64,000 bases of DNA, from assembly GCA_030998225.1 (NCBI GenBank), contig JAPYXD010000678.1:2204501-2268500 (forward strand), in the 5' to 3' direction. This document shows, piece by piece, positions 1-10,762 of the stretch (position 1 is the first letter of the stretch; each line of letters begins with the position of its first letter). Made by a program: the position numbers and the translations under genes. This DNA comes from Diplolepis rosae. Lineage: Eukaryota > Arthropoda > Insecta > Hymenoptera > Diplolepididae. The notes under the pieces were generated by a model that was not told the origin of the DNA, searched no databases, and saw only the letters and a program-made list of their open reading frames with translations.

Positions 1-639
1 ACACCGTTGTTCTAGAATAAATTCGATGCACCGGTGGTCACTCAAGGTTATTACCTCGAGGACCGACCAGTCGCTTATCCTTGAAGCGAGGCGAGGAGCG
101 GCAATCGTGAGATCGATTATTGACCCCCCCGCTCCTCGTCTGAACGTGAATTCCCCGCCCTGATTCAAGACGATCAGGTCGTTCCTAACGACCATCTCGC
201 CGACCAAGACTCCCCTCCTATCTAGGCGGACCTCACCCCACTCGGGCGACTTACTGTTGAAGTCACCCCCTATGAGGGATCGCCCGATGGCCTCACGGAG
301 GCTTTCCTCAAGGAGGAGGATCTGGGTCTGAAAGACATCGAAGGGATCGCCGGGGGAGAAGTAGCAGCTGCACACACACACAACCGCAACCTCCACCCAA
401 ACGAACCCCGTGTCGGTCTCCAGGAAGTCCCCGACGCCCAAATGAGGGTTACAAACAAGGATGCCGGCCTTCCTTGATGCATCCTGATACCAAGCAGAGC
501 TTTCGGACCACTTGTACTGCTCACTAATGAGCAGCACATCGACCCCCCTCTCCCTGGCAGCCTGCATCAGGAGGTCCTGGGCATCCTTCCCCCTTCCGAG
601 GTTGAGCTGCAGGAACTTCAATTCCTGCCTCTCAACCTC
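1..639 (-). CDS. R1-clade non-LTR retrotransposon ORF2, endonuclease domain (partial, runs off left edge)
   Basis: Reading the minus strand from about 639 to 1 gives one uninterrupted frame with the order of motifs of an apurinic-like (EEP) endonuclease from an R1-type LINE: an N-terminal LNLGRGKDAQ block, LLISEQYK (catalytic Glu region), LIGGDFNSKSPEWG (GDFN), SIIDLTIAAP and a final LSDHRCIEF (SDH). This domain nicks target DNA for target-primed reverse transcription. The reverse transcriptase would lie to the left of base 1, outside the window. The frame overlaps the end of ORF1 (stop at 618-620) by about 20 bases, as is common in R1-clade elements; no ATG decides the start. Base composition is much more GC-rich than the surroundings. 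R1 clade is inferred from the motif spelling and the knuckle-bearing ORF1; a related clade such as Jockey or LOA is less likely. Confidence 0.85.
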
Positions 640-1690
640 CGAAGCTCTTCCCGGAAGACCGGGCAGGAGCCGCTCCCTGACACATGGGCGACATCTTTGT
701 CGCCCCTGTCTACGCATGTCAGGCACCTTGGGAGCGCCTTACAACTCCTGGCCAAGTGTCCCGTGGCGCCGCATCTCCAACAGGCGTTTTTCCTGTCGGG
801 GTTGCTGCAGCCCCGGGATCCGTGGCCGTACCCAAGGCACCTGAAGCAGCGGGCGACTTCCACGTGCTCGCGAATGCGGCACGCAACCCACCCGATCCTC
901 AATTTACCTAGCTGAAGCAGACGCGCGGCGTCTGCCTCAGCTAGCCGAATCACTGCAGTCTTCACCCCACCAAAGCGGGTGAAGAGCCTGCAGGAGCCGT
1001 CAAAAGCTGGTCTGCCCAATGCCAAGCACAGGGTGCTTTCAACGGTCTCGTCGAGGTCCCTAATTTCAAGGGACCTCGTCGAGACCAGGGCTGAAAATTG
1101 CGCCCTTTCCCCGAGCGCCAGGTCGAGCTCTTTTCGGAAGGCCGAAACGTCTCCCCCCTTTTTGAGGACCAGAAGGACTTCTTCCTTCCTGGTCCTCCGG
1201 ATAGACAGGACCTCAAGTCCTGCCTTCCGGGGGTCGACATTCGCCTTCATCTCCCTCAAGATTTCGGCGTAGGACTGGCCGTCCTTCGCCCACACCTTGA
1301 TGACGTCGCCCGACCTGGCGGGCGAGGAATGCTTCGAAGTTTTCTTGGCGTTTATGCCCTGCGCCTATTGCACAGGGTCCTTCGCCCTTCTCTCCGTGTC
1401 CACTTTTTTATTTTTATTTTTTGTCTTTTTGACGACCACTTGCCAGTCCCCATCTTTAATCGAGGCCTGGCTCTTGGCCACCTGTGCAAACGACGGTGAC
1501 GGGCCGCCCTTCCCCCTCTTAGGAGTTCCTCCTGAGGGGGGGAGGGGGCTGCCCTCTTCTCACCTTTCGTCTGAGTTTTTGGGGTATCTCCCAGAGACGC
1601 AGAGCGAAGCCTCCGAAAGACACCCATTTTGTTCGAGGCGGGGTGGGTCTCCAGCCTCTTCTGGAGTTCCACCTGGCACATGTATAACGC
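618..1690 (-). pseudogene. R1-clade retrotransposon ORF1 (gag-like, three CCHC knuckles), degenerate
   Basis: ORF1 proteins of R1-type LINEs bind the element RNA. The C-terminal half (1295 to 618) is open and carries three zinc knuckles in a row: CFRCLGYGHGSRGC, CWRCGATGHLARSC and CLTCVDRGDKDVAHVSGSGSC. Upstream, the same frame continues through a Lys-rich stretch but meets an in-frame TAG at about 1371-1373. Beyond that, a second break lies at the seven-G run near 1536-1542, where the frame of the N-terminal part (VELQKRLETHPASNK) is shifted by one base. So at least one nonsense and one frameshift separate the head from the knuckle domain. The element sequence seems to stop near 1690, after which the DNA becomes AT-rich; this is probably the 5' truncation point. 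The homopolymer frameshift could be a sequencing error, the TAG is less likely to be. Confidence 0.75.
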
Positions 1691-1699
1691 AGTCCTAAC

Positions 1700-2221
1700 T
1701 TTATAAATTTAACTACACAGCTACGGAAGTACTTGCGATATTTGCCAAAAAATTTTGGGTACATTTTATCCATATAAAATGCAGGGCCGTGTAAGAAATT
1801 GAAGTGCCTTGTTTCACCAACAATTTTATATAATAAAGAAGTTTGAAGAATTATTATATTTCTACATTTTTGAATGATGAGATTTTTAATAAATTAATTA
1901 GTAAATTCTAAATTATTAAATACAAGAATTTCATAATTTCTGAAGTTTATGTCAATTTACAAAGTAATAAAAAATGGACGTATCTAAAAAACTGACACTG
2001 ACAACTGCGCATCGTGCCAGTAAAAATTCTACAAGTCTTTCAAGCGAAGTTCAAGAAGTTTTCTTTGATTTGTATAGCAGGTATTCATCTCATTCTAATC
2101 AAATTACTCTATCCAAACTCTTTTGAAACCTGAAGCACTTTTTAGAAAAAGTATTTGCATTTCTATAATTTTTTCAAAAACTATATACAATAAAATTTGA
2201 AAGAATTTCGTTCTTTGACTG
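1700..2221. other. AT-rich spacer, no gene seen
   Basis: No open frame with recognisable motifs and no clear inverted repeat in this stretch. Confidence 0.5.
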
Positions 2222-2662
2222 CACTGAAAAAAGAGTATAGCTAAAAGAACTATATTTTGGTCCTCAGAACCACAAAATATTGCTAATCGGACCAATGCTA
2301 CGGTATGGTCCTCAGAACTATACGAGTATAGGTGAGACAGCTACACAAGTTCGTTGATATGACAATACCATGTATAGCGATCGTAAACAAAATATTATGC
2401 CATCGTTATCGCTCTTCTGAATTTTCGCGTGTGATAAAACAATACAAGATACGCAAAAATGATCTTTCAAAGAAAGAAAAAATGCTCCAAACAAATCGAC
2501 AAACGCTTCGAAAAAACGCCTCGAAAAAATGACACTTCTTTCTCATTTCGAGGTTAGAGTTGCGTGCATGCGAAGCAATGTATAGGTCGCGCGGCAAACC
2601 AGTGCAGTTGTCGAGACACTATATACCGGTATAGGTCGAACATCTATACTGTTTTTTCCGTG
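2222..2662. mobile_element. 441-bp TIR element, CACTG/CACGG ends
   Basis: The left end reads CACTGAAAAAAGAGTATAG and the right end, reverse-complemented, CACGGAAAAAACAGTATAG, giving an inverted terminal repeat of about 19 bp with three mismatches. TG follows the right end and precedes the left end, a possible two-base duplication. The interior has no coding potential and holds two nearby near-repeats of GGTCCTCAGAAC. It fits a non-autonomous MITE of the same end-type as the elements at 2767, 26722, 36954 and 57476. Confidence 0.5.
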
Positions 2663-2766
2663 TGTGCTTGAATTAATCTATAGGACATTCTTTCTTTTTT
2701 TCGATGAAGTTCTAACCTTCTTCATGAAAAGTATATAGGATCTTCGAAAAAATTTGTCCTGTCCAA

Positions 2767-4011
2767 CACGGAGAAACTCTTCATTGTAGAATCTAGTATT
2801 ATTATATTTATTTTTACTAAAAGTCAATGTAGGAGGAAATACATTTTCTGAACCAATTGTAAATATAGTGCAACTTTATAAATTACCATTGAGAGTTGCA
2901 AAAATTAATATCTTTGATGGCAAATTGAAACTAGAAATAAGTGATACCTATATAAATAAAAAGTAAAACTATCAATGTAAGAATTGGTCTTTTGAATAAT
3001 ATAAATTGCAAAATAGTTTAGAGAAATTACCATTGTCAATAGTAATGAACAATGAAGAGAGAAAGACCTGAATATTTTGCAATAGAATACATTATATATT
3101 GGAATAGTACGTTGTCAAAATTCCCATTGGAAATATTAAATGTACTGCCGAGTGACGTCAGATACGCCGAACGTTTCTGATATTAGCCGAGAATCGCTCC
3201 ATGTGCTCGTTATGATTATTTGTCTGTACCCTATATAGTAATATATTTTTTACATTTGAATATGGCGCCTTTCTAACTTACGATTTTTTTTAGCAGAGGG
3301 ACTACCGAGCTTTTCCTCATAAATCGTAAAAGTTTTCACATTTCAGTATATAATGAAGTTGCTAGATTGTAATTCACATATCACTGCGATGCGTTTATGA
3401 ATGTGTGCGTTGCGCAGTTAGGTTAAGGTGCGTTGAATTAGTATTTGAGCGTGCATTGGTATGTTTTTCATTTATATTGATATGTATATACGTCTATGTG
3501 TATGTAAATATATAAATATGTTTATAAATCTCTTACTATGTAGCTCACAAAATCTAATAAGAACTATGGTAAAATTTACGAATGACTGCTTTTTTTATAT
3601 CATGGAGGTGCAATTATTTCCTATTTTCGATAGGAAAAGTTATAAATATGGTTCCACTATCTCCAAAAGACTATGGTAATTCGGTTAGACAGAAGATGTG
3701 ACTTTACTATTGTATTTTGTAAACTTAACATCCTTTTTTAGCAATTAATGAAACATTTATTGGGTTTATCTCAATATAATTCGTTCGATGTGTCGATTAA
3801 GATTTTACTATTTCAAGTAATAAAACTTGCTTTTGTTTTTAGGCATAAGTACAATTATATCACCATTTTCTCCAATATTATTAGTAACTTCATAGTTTAA
3901 TATTCAAAATAGTAATTTCTAAAAAAGTGACGTTATATCCTCGTTTCCTATTGACTTTTAGTAAAAATAAATATAATAATACTAAATTTTACAATGAAGA
4001 GTTTCTCCGTG
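2767..4011. mobile_element. 1.25-kb TIR element with about 65-bp inverted ends (CACGGAG family)
   Basis: The first 65 or so bases, beginning CACGGAGAAACTCTTCATTG, recur reverse-complemented at 3947-4011 with only a few changes. Both flanks read AA, a possible 2-bp duplication. The interior (about 2835-3945) is AT-rich and has no recognisable reading frame; the two short plus-strand frames near 3461 have no motif. Non-autonomous DNA element; the superfamily is not proven. Confidence 0.65.
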
Positions 4012-4523
4012 AAAAGTTCAGGACTGTCAAGTAAATTTCTCAGTACTAATTTTTTGCGTTTACCATTCACCAGAAAAAAAGATAAATTAAACATCATTTG
4101 TCTATTTAGAGTATAGCAATTTTTACTATTCTCGTTTTTGCGTATGTACTTACAGAACTGAAAGCCGGTTTCACGCAATATTATTAAGTTTTAATCAGCG
4201 GTCAAACCCTCGGATTAACCAAGTAGAATTTATAATGACGGATTCAACAGCCGATTAAAATTTAATCGGCATTAGTGAAAATGGGTTATTTCAGAGATAT
4301 AATAATATAATATAATATTCATAGAATATACTTGTATCGACCCTCAAATAATAAATTTCATACGATGTTGTTGGTAATAATTGGCTTTAAGGTCAAGAAA
4401 TAATTACTTACAATTGCATCTTGATTACTAGTAGCATACTAGTTTATTTCTTGTAATTTTATACTAAATCTCGTCAAATTTTTAATATTGTAGATGAGAA
4501 TTACATTTTCTCAAAGTTACTAA
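4012..4523. other. AT-rich spacer
   Basis: No gene seen. A short near-palindrome CCGATTAAAATTTAATCGG sits at 4251-4269. Confidence 0.4.
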
Positions 4524-4649
4524 ATTTTTTACATTCTCATCATGGATGAGAAGGTATTGGTTTTATGTGAAAAATGACTTTCGAAATTTTCATCAAATCT
4601 TTACGTTTTGAGACCCCCTGAGTCAGAAAAAATGGTTTTTACGAAAGCG

Positions 4650-4674
4650 TCTGTCTGTCTGTCTGTCTGTCTGT
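4650..4674. repeat. (TCTG)6 microsatellite inside A
   Basis: Six perfect TCTG units. The second copy of A (28680-28693) has only about three, so the tract length varies between copies. Confidence 0.85.
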
Positions 4675-5593
4675 AGGTCGTGTGCGGCATAACTCTCGAT
4701 AGAATTATCAGATTGAATTGAGCTTTGGTACACTTTATCAGAGCCGAAAAAGTAAGGACAAGTTCGTTAACCAGCCACATCCAATCAAAATTGAGGGGTT
4801 GAGCACTACTTTTGTGTTTTTGAAAATAAATTTTTGAAAAAATCAAAAATTTCAATACTGGTTTTAGATAGTGCTCATAAATGTCTAAAAATTATACTGA
4901 TAACATTTTTTGATTAAATCAAAATTAGAAATGTTACAGCATATTCAAATTCGAAAAAAGTCAATATCAAAATTCCATTTTCCAGTTAAATTATACGAGA
5001 TACGAAAAAACGTTATGATACAATATTATTGAATAAATAAAGACCTACAAATTTGAATTGTATAATTTTTTCATAAGATGCATATTTTTCTTTTTAATTT
5101 AAAAAAAACTATTGAACATCCAAAATTCAAGTTTTTAACAATAAAATGTAAAATAAGAAAAAAACGTAAGAATACAATGTTGTTAGTTTCAAAAAGATCT
5201 ACACGTTTTGTCTCACACAGTTTCTGATAAAAGATATATTTTTCGTTTCAATTCCAAAAAATACGATTAAAATTCAAAAATTCCATTTTTTAGACAAAAT
5301 ATGTGAGATACAAAAAAAACTTTGAGATGAAAAATTGTTTGGCTAAATAGGGTCTACACATTCTTATCGAGAAATTTCTCGACAGGATGTATATTTTAAT
5401 TTTTTGATTTTTAATATTGAAAAAATTTGATTTGTTTCACCAAAATATGTGAGATACGAAATAAGCGTTGTTCTGCAAAATCGTTTCCTTAAATAAAGTC
5501 TACGATTGTTTTTCCTTTTTGAGATATTTGGAAGAAAATAAATTTATCAATAATCATGTAATTTATTAAAAAGTTACAAAAATGCATACAGAA

Positions 5594-6052
5594 AATCGAG
5601 CGCGAAGCGCGAGTGTCATGATGAGAATGTGTTCCTTAAGGCCGATTGAGCCTTAAGTAAATTGAATTTCCTGTTTAACTTAAATTCAAAAAGAAATAGA
5701 GTGACTTTGAGAAAATGTGTAATTTACATCATCTTTAATATCATTAAATTGGTTTGAGCTTCAGTATTAAATTATAAGAAATAAACTTAAACGTATGCCA
5801 AGAGCACAAGACCGAGCGCGAAGCGCGAGGTCCAGAAAGAACGGCGCGCGTAGCGCGACGATCGAATCGCGCGCCCTAGGCGCGCTCAAACTCGCGAGCG
5901 AAGCGAGCTGCGCGCGAAGCGCGCAATGAGAATGTGCCCGCGAAGCGGGCAGATTTTTTTGATTTCAAATGAAAAAGGAAATTCAATTTATTTAAGGCTC
6001 TATCAGCCTTAAGGAACACATTCTCATCATGACACACACGCTTCGCGCTCCA
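5594..6052. repeat. Cluster of GC-rich short hairpins with GAA loops
   Basis: In an otherwise AT-rich region at least six short perfect or near-perfect palindromes occur, of the form stem-GAA-stem: GAGCGCGAAGCGCGAG near 5597 and 5814, CGCGAGCGAAGCGAG near 5893, GCGCGCGAAGCGCGC near 5911, GCCCGCGAAGCGGGC near 5937, and variants GCGCGTAGCGCG (5845) and GCGCGCCCTAGGCGCGC (5869). All fold into stable stems with tiny loops. The half copy of A repeats the cluster at 29617-29967. The stems differ in sequence while the loop and form are kept, which points to structure rather than shared sequence as the constant feature. Confidence 0.7.
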
Positions 6053-6540
6053 TTTTCTGCATACATTTCTGTAACTTTCTAATAATTGACATGATTTTAA
6101 AAAATTCATCTTCTTCCAAATATTTCAAAAAGGGAAAAATTCGTAGACTGTTTTTAAGCAAACGATTTTTTATCCCAACGCTTATTCTGTATCTTATATA
6201 TTTTAGTTGAAAAATGGAATTTTTTATTTTCAATAGTGTTTTTTTGAAACTAAAACATAAAATATACATTTTGTCAAAAAATGTCCTGGTGACGATTAAT
6301 AGATGTCATTTAGGCAAATAATTTTCCATCTCAACGTTTTTTTCGTTTATCACATATTTTGTTTAAATAATGGAGTTTTTAAATTTTAATCGTATTTTTA
6401 AAAATAAAAATGAAAATCATACGTCTTATCAGAAACGATGTCAAACAAAATTTGTAGATCTTATCGAAACGAACAATTTTGCAAATTTACGTCTTTTCGT
6501 ATTTCACATATTTTGGTTTAAAAATTGAATTTTGGATTTT

Positions 6541-6664
6541 CACATAAGTTGGCGCCACCAGTAAGTTTTGGTTGAAATTGACAAATGTAAAACGTCACTG
6601 TCATAAGGTTGGACATCTGTCAACAACATAACCTTGAAATATTAGTGAATTTTTGTCAGTATAA
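6541..6664 (+). pseudogene. Mariner-type 5' UTR relic
   Basis: This 120-bp piece resembles 57250-57360, which lies between the TIR and the transposase ATG of the mariner fragment there; the block around GGTTGGACATCTGT followed by ATTAGTGAATTT is shared. The TIR is missing here. It sits directly left of the TIR element starting at 6667 and inside arm A. Confidence 0.45.
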
Positions 6665-6871
6665 TATCAGGTGTACGAATAAGTTTCCGCCGTTTTTTTA
6701 TCAAAAATTAGGCATTTAAAGTGAAAAGACGGAACCTTATGTTTTATTGGAAGTATTGTCCATCCCATTGCTCTTGTTGCGTTTGGCATGAATCTTGATC
6801 CAATAATGCTTCCAATCAGCGTTGCCAGACACACGGAGCGAAATCCAGGCTATATAGCACCAAACTAACTA

Positions 6872-7012
6872 TTGGATCACTGTCCAAATGAAAAAAAAAA
6901 AAAAAATTGCAGAATTTTTACTTAATTTGTTTAAATAATTTCGCATAAACAATTGAAGTCGCAAAAAGAAAAAATACGGGTAAATTTTTTTTTCATTTGG
7001 ACAGTGATCCAA
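6872..7012. mobile_element. 141-bp MITE, TA target site
   Basis: Perfect inverted ends TTGGATCACTGTCCAAATGA followed by A-rich tracts, flanked by TA on both sides (6870-6871, 7013-7014). Too small to code. Tc1/mariner-type MITE by its target site. Confidence 0.85.
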
Positions 7013-7417
7013 TACAAGCAGGAAAAGTGAGTGTAAATTTTATAAATTTCCAACGTCTAAATGGAAAATAAATCAAAGGAATAAGTGGGTACTGTAGGGT
7101 GTTGCATGAACTGATGCTTGTCGAATTATACGAGATTTTATTAAATAACTTTCATTATTTCTACGGAAATCTTGGACATCTCGTACGTGTTCTGCCAGAA
7201 CGAGATTTTTACCTTTAATTTTCGTTTGTGGTTGAAATTCTATTGTATGTTTAATTGATTGAAAACCTGTTTTAATAATTATATCCATGATGAATTTGAA
7301 TCTGAAAATAAACAATTAATATTTATTTACTCAACAAATACCTAAAAGTGTCATCATGAAATTAAAATTTAATTCTTTATTATTTTTCTAGTCTGTTTTG
7401 ATCTGTCATTAACTTAA

Positions 7418-8083
7418 GGTAGTCGTCATGCCAAAAAACAGTCTCTGAAAAAAGAAGTTTTTCTATGATTTCAAGACTGAGAATTATATCATCAGCCGTG
7501 TCATATGTAAGAAAAGACACTCTTTTTAATGAAAAAATTTAAAAATTACGAAAAATAATATTTTAATAATGTTTTTTATAATAGGATATTTCTTTACTAT
7601 CGCTTCTTACCAATTTTTTGAATATGATTGAAGTTTCTTAAATCATAGCATATTTTTTCGGGGGAAATATTCTCTACAACTTAACCGTTTCCAATTTTTG
7701 AAAATAAATCAATTATTATCAAATACAGTAATTTGTTTATAAAAAATTTGTTTTGGAAAATTGATTTTAAAATTTTTCCAGCCATTAAAGAATTTATTTT
7801 CAAAAATTGGAAACGGTCAAGTTGTAGAGAATATTTTCCCCGAAAAAATAAGCAATGATTTAAGAAACTTCAATCATTTTTTAAAAATTGGTAAGAAGCG
7901 ATAGTAAGGAAAAATCCTATTACAAAAAACATTATTAAAAAATTATTTTTCGTAATTTTTAAATTTTTTCATTAAAAAGAGTGTCTTTCCTTACATATGA
8001 CACGGCTGATGATATAATTTCCAGTCTTGAAATCATAGAAAAATTTCTTTTTCCAGACACTGATTTTTGGCACGACAACTACC
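7418..8083. mobile_element. Palindromic TTAA MITE, copy 1
   Basis: The element is close to a perfect palindrome of two roughly 300-bp arms and begins GGTAGTCGTCATGCCAAAAA; the other end is its reverse complement. TTAA flanks each side (7414-7417, 8084-8087), the target of piggyBac-type transposases. Copy 2 at 19233-19897 shares arm sequence; the elements at 30645 and 43069 share the GGTAGTT terminus. The plus-strand frame at 7981-8196 is an accident of the palindrome. Confidence 0.85.
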
Positions 8084-9053
8084 TTAACCTTATATTTACT
8101 GGTTTCTATATCATTTTTTTTATGGAAAATACTTACTTTTTACTGCTGATTTCACACAAATACTTCACAAGGGAAAACAATCGAATTTTAAAGTGAATCA
8201 AATTGTTTTTTTGTTTGTTTTTTTATTGATAATAAACATTTTTATAACTAAGTCCCATTATAATACATTGTAAAAGTTCTCGAACAGCCTCCTTTAGTTC
8301 ACTCATGCTATGGCGCTGCAGTCACGCACGGTGCCTATAGGATCAAGATTCGTACCAAACGGAAGAAGAACTTGCACGTACATTATGAGTGACTCAGCAA
8401 GCAATTTTACATCGTTTAATAATAAATGCCCAATTTTTGATAAAAAACGGTGGAAACTTATTTGTACACTTGATACATCTTATGAAAAAATGTTGCAATT
8501 CAAACTTGTAGATCTTTATATAGTAAACAATTTTCTATCATAACTTTTTTTCGTATCTCGTATAATTTAACTGTGAATTGAATTTAGACATTCATTTTTT
8601 TCATGTTTTAACATACTGTAACTTCCCTAATTTTGGTTTAATCGAAAAATTTTATTGAGATTATACTACATATATATATACATGGTGTGTTCCATGGCAA
8701 ATCGGACGGGTTCAGGACTCCATGTTTCCGATTTACTTGAAATTTTAAGGATTGATAGACTAACATAAATAATGAAGAAACCCAAAATTTGAGATTATTT
8801 CATCCATTATTTAAAAAGTTATGGGATAAACAAAAAAGAATGTTTTCGTTCTTTTTCAATTATTTAAAAACTGAAACCAGGAAAAATTCTGAAAAAAATT
8901 ACACAAACGTATCATTAGATGGCCGATGTAGTAGTATTTTTTGAAAAAATTTTTACTTCAAATTTAATAATAAAAAAATGTTTTTTTTCAAACAAATTGA
9001 TTTTTTGAAAAAACACCATAAAAGACGTTCAAGTTTTTCAAATTTTCTACTGC

Positions 9054-9602
9054 TCACTCATAAAATTTTTGAGCGGTCAAAATTTCGTTTTTGATGCCAG
9101 ATTGTAAACAGGATCGTCTAGCTATCCGTTTTAAAGTGCCTCCGACACCGCCGCAGGCTCCTTTTCCGTGACCTGTTGCATAAAAGTGCCGTTCACCCGC
9201 AACTCCAAAATCTATTAAGTGATGCGATAAATGGATAAAATTTTTTTTGGTCTTGTAATGTTGATATGCTCCATCAGAAAAATATTTAATTCTGTTAACG
9301 ACTGTGAATTTTTTTTTCAAAGATGCAACCAATTTTTTTGTAATTATGTGTACTGCAATTGTGTCATGGTTGAGGCAATCCGATATACCAACATAAGATA
9401 CATGTTCTATTTTATTAGTTTTATTATTTTTGTAATAAACAACAAACGGGTGAACCGTTGCCTGATTATTATTCCAGTAGAAACCTTGAACGGCTTTCTG
9501 AACAACAAACGCGAAATTTTCTGAAAAATTCAGAGTAACGACGAAATTGCCAGTTTTCAAATTATTTTTGGCACTTCTGAAAGCGGTATAATGTAAATTC
9601 AT
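9054..9602 (-). pseudogene. C-terminal fragment of a transposase-like protein of element B
   Basis: A 182-residue open frame. Recognisable blocks are YFSDGAYQHYKTKKNF near residue 110 and HFYATGHGKGACGGVGGTLK near residue 140, followed by RRSCLQ. From memory, arthropod and cnidarian transposon proteins carry a similar pair of blocks (an FSDG.A block with a probable catalytic Asp, then an H..AT.HGK..CDG.GG..KR block), but usually with Asp after the Cys, where Gly stands here (ACGG). The frame begins right beside the TTAA element C at 9623, so the N-terminal part of the gene was cut away or lies in decayed sequence right of C. The family name is not certain; Mutator-like is my best guess. With the N-terminus gone and one conserved Asp replaced, it should be inactive. 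Confidence 0.5.
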
Positions 9603-9626
9603 GTGAACATAATATATTAATATTAA

Positions 9627-10762
9627 GGGGGTCGTCTACTTTTTTCCTTTCAAACAATCGATTTTTTCTTCACATATTTCTTATCTAAAAGATATGAGAA
9701 ATACGCTGTTAAATGAATTTAGTCAAATTCATCATAGTTTGAGTGCTACAGGTCGTGAAATACACCCGCGCGCGGTCAATTTGTGTGACATCGTAAATCT
9801 TTAACCCTCCGTTACCAAACTTAAAAATTGTTACACGGTTACCAAACCCTAGATGATTTCCCTCTGCGTGTTAGAACATCTGCAGTGTTGCCAAATGTTG
9901 CGACTACTTGGCTGAACGTGTAGCATCAAAATATGGCAACACCGCACTCTAGAACTCAAGCTATTTCCATTGCACGAAAGCCAAACTATGGAGGGATTCC
10001 CTCAGAATTCACGTCACCTTTGGTTTTGAAAAGTGTTTATTGAATGAGTATTCTACTTGAAAATTTTTTATTGCTACAAAAAGCTTCAGGAATAATTCAT
10101 GGAAAGGTATTCAAACGGACCAGACTGTGTGAAGCGTAAATTAGAAGTTATTTCGAAAAAACTGACCCCACTGAGGGAATCCCTTATATGTTTGGTAACG
10201 GAGGGTTAAAGTCGATTTCCCGAAACTTGTGTTTTTGAAGATGGGGTAACCAGTTTCACCAAGAAGGACTGTACATATCCAGTTAAACTTTTTTTTGTTC
10301 TTTTCAGCTAACATGTCGCCAAAAGTTGACACGAGCTTTTTGTAAAATTTTATTTAGTTAAGTTTTTATATAAATAATTGTGGATCTAAATCCATGAAAA
10401 AAACGTCACCTTTACTTTGTAGGTCCGCCATTTTGAAAAAAACAACAAAATAATTCAAAAAGCTCGTGTCAACTTTTGATAGAAGTAATAACAAATAAAA
10501 AGTTGTTTGGTTGCTCACTTTTCAGACACTCTCAACTCGCAAAGTTGGTAACCCCATCTTTCTATACACTTTCGATGGAAGCCCGGAAAACCGCGTGTTT
10601 TAGCTACGGGGATGGACATAATGAATTATGAAAAACAATGTAAAATGTTGAAGAATAAACCTACCACTGGAAAAAAGCCGCATTGAAAAATCTTGAGTAG
10701 TGTTCTTTTAATCGATTGGTAAAGTAAGGGTAAAAATGAGGCCTAAAAAGTAGACGACCCCC
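9627..10762. mobile_element. Element C: 1.1-kb TTAA element inside B
   Basis: Inverted ends GGGGGTCGTCTACTTTTT at both sides, flanked by TTAA at 9623-9626 and 10763-10766. Inner inverted pairs (GATGGGGTAACC near 10239 with its complement near 10545; AAAAGCTCGTGTCAACTTTT near 10460 with its complement near 10320) show that much of it is foldback. No protein. Contains element D. Confidence 0.8.
9805..10205. mobile_element. Element D: 401-bp TTAA element inside C
   Basis: Inverted ends CCCTCCGTTACCAAAC / GTTTGGTAACGGAGGG, flanked by TTAA at 9801-9804 and 10206-10209. No coding potential. It is the innermost layer of the A-B-C-D nest. Confidence 0.85.

Larger units (their letters stand above)
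6667..8473. mobile_element. Tc1/mariner-type TIR element with TA target site, carrying two MITEs
   Basis: Left end TCAGGTGTACGAATAAGTTT and right end (reverse complement) TCAAGTGTACAAATAAGTTT are inverted repeats that stay similar for about 50 bp and then patchily to about 150 bp (a shared block around GAATCTTGATCC). TA flanks both ends (6665-6666 and 8474-8475). The ends resemble TTAGGTGTACAACTTTGCTT at 57185. No transposase frame survives. MITEs at 6872-7012 and 7418-8083 lie inside. Confidence 0.7.

Noticed and set aside
4251..4269. Short near-palindrome CCGATTAAAATTTAATCGG as an operator
   Set aside because: Isolated, AT-rich and without a neighbouring gene; expected by chance or part of a decayed repeat.
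9231..9524. 97-codon plus frame
   Set aside because: Shadow of the transposase fragment on the minus strand.
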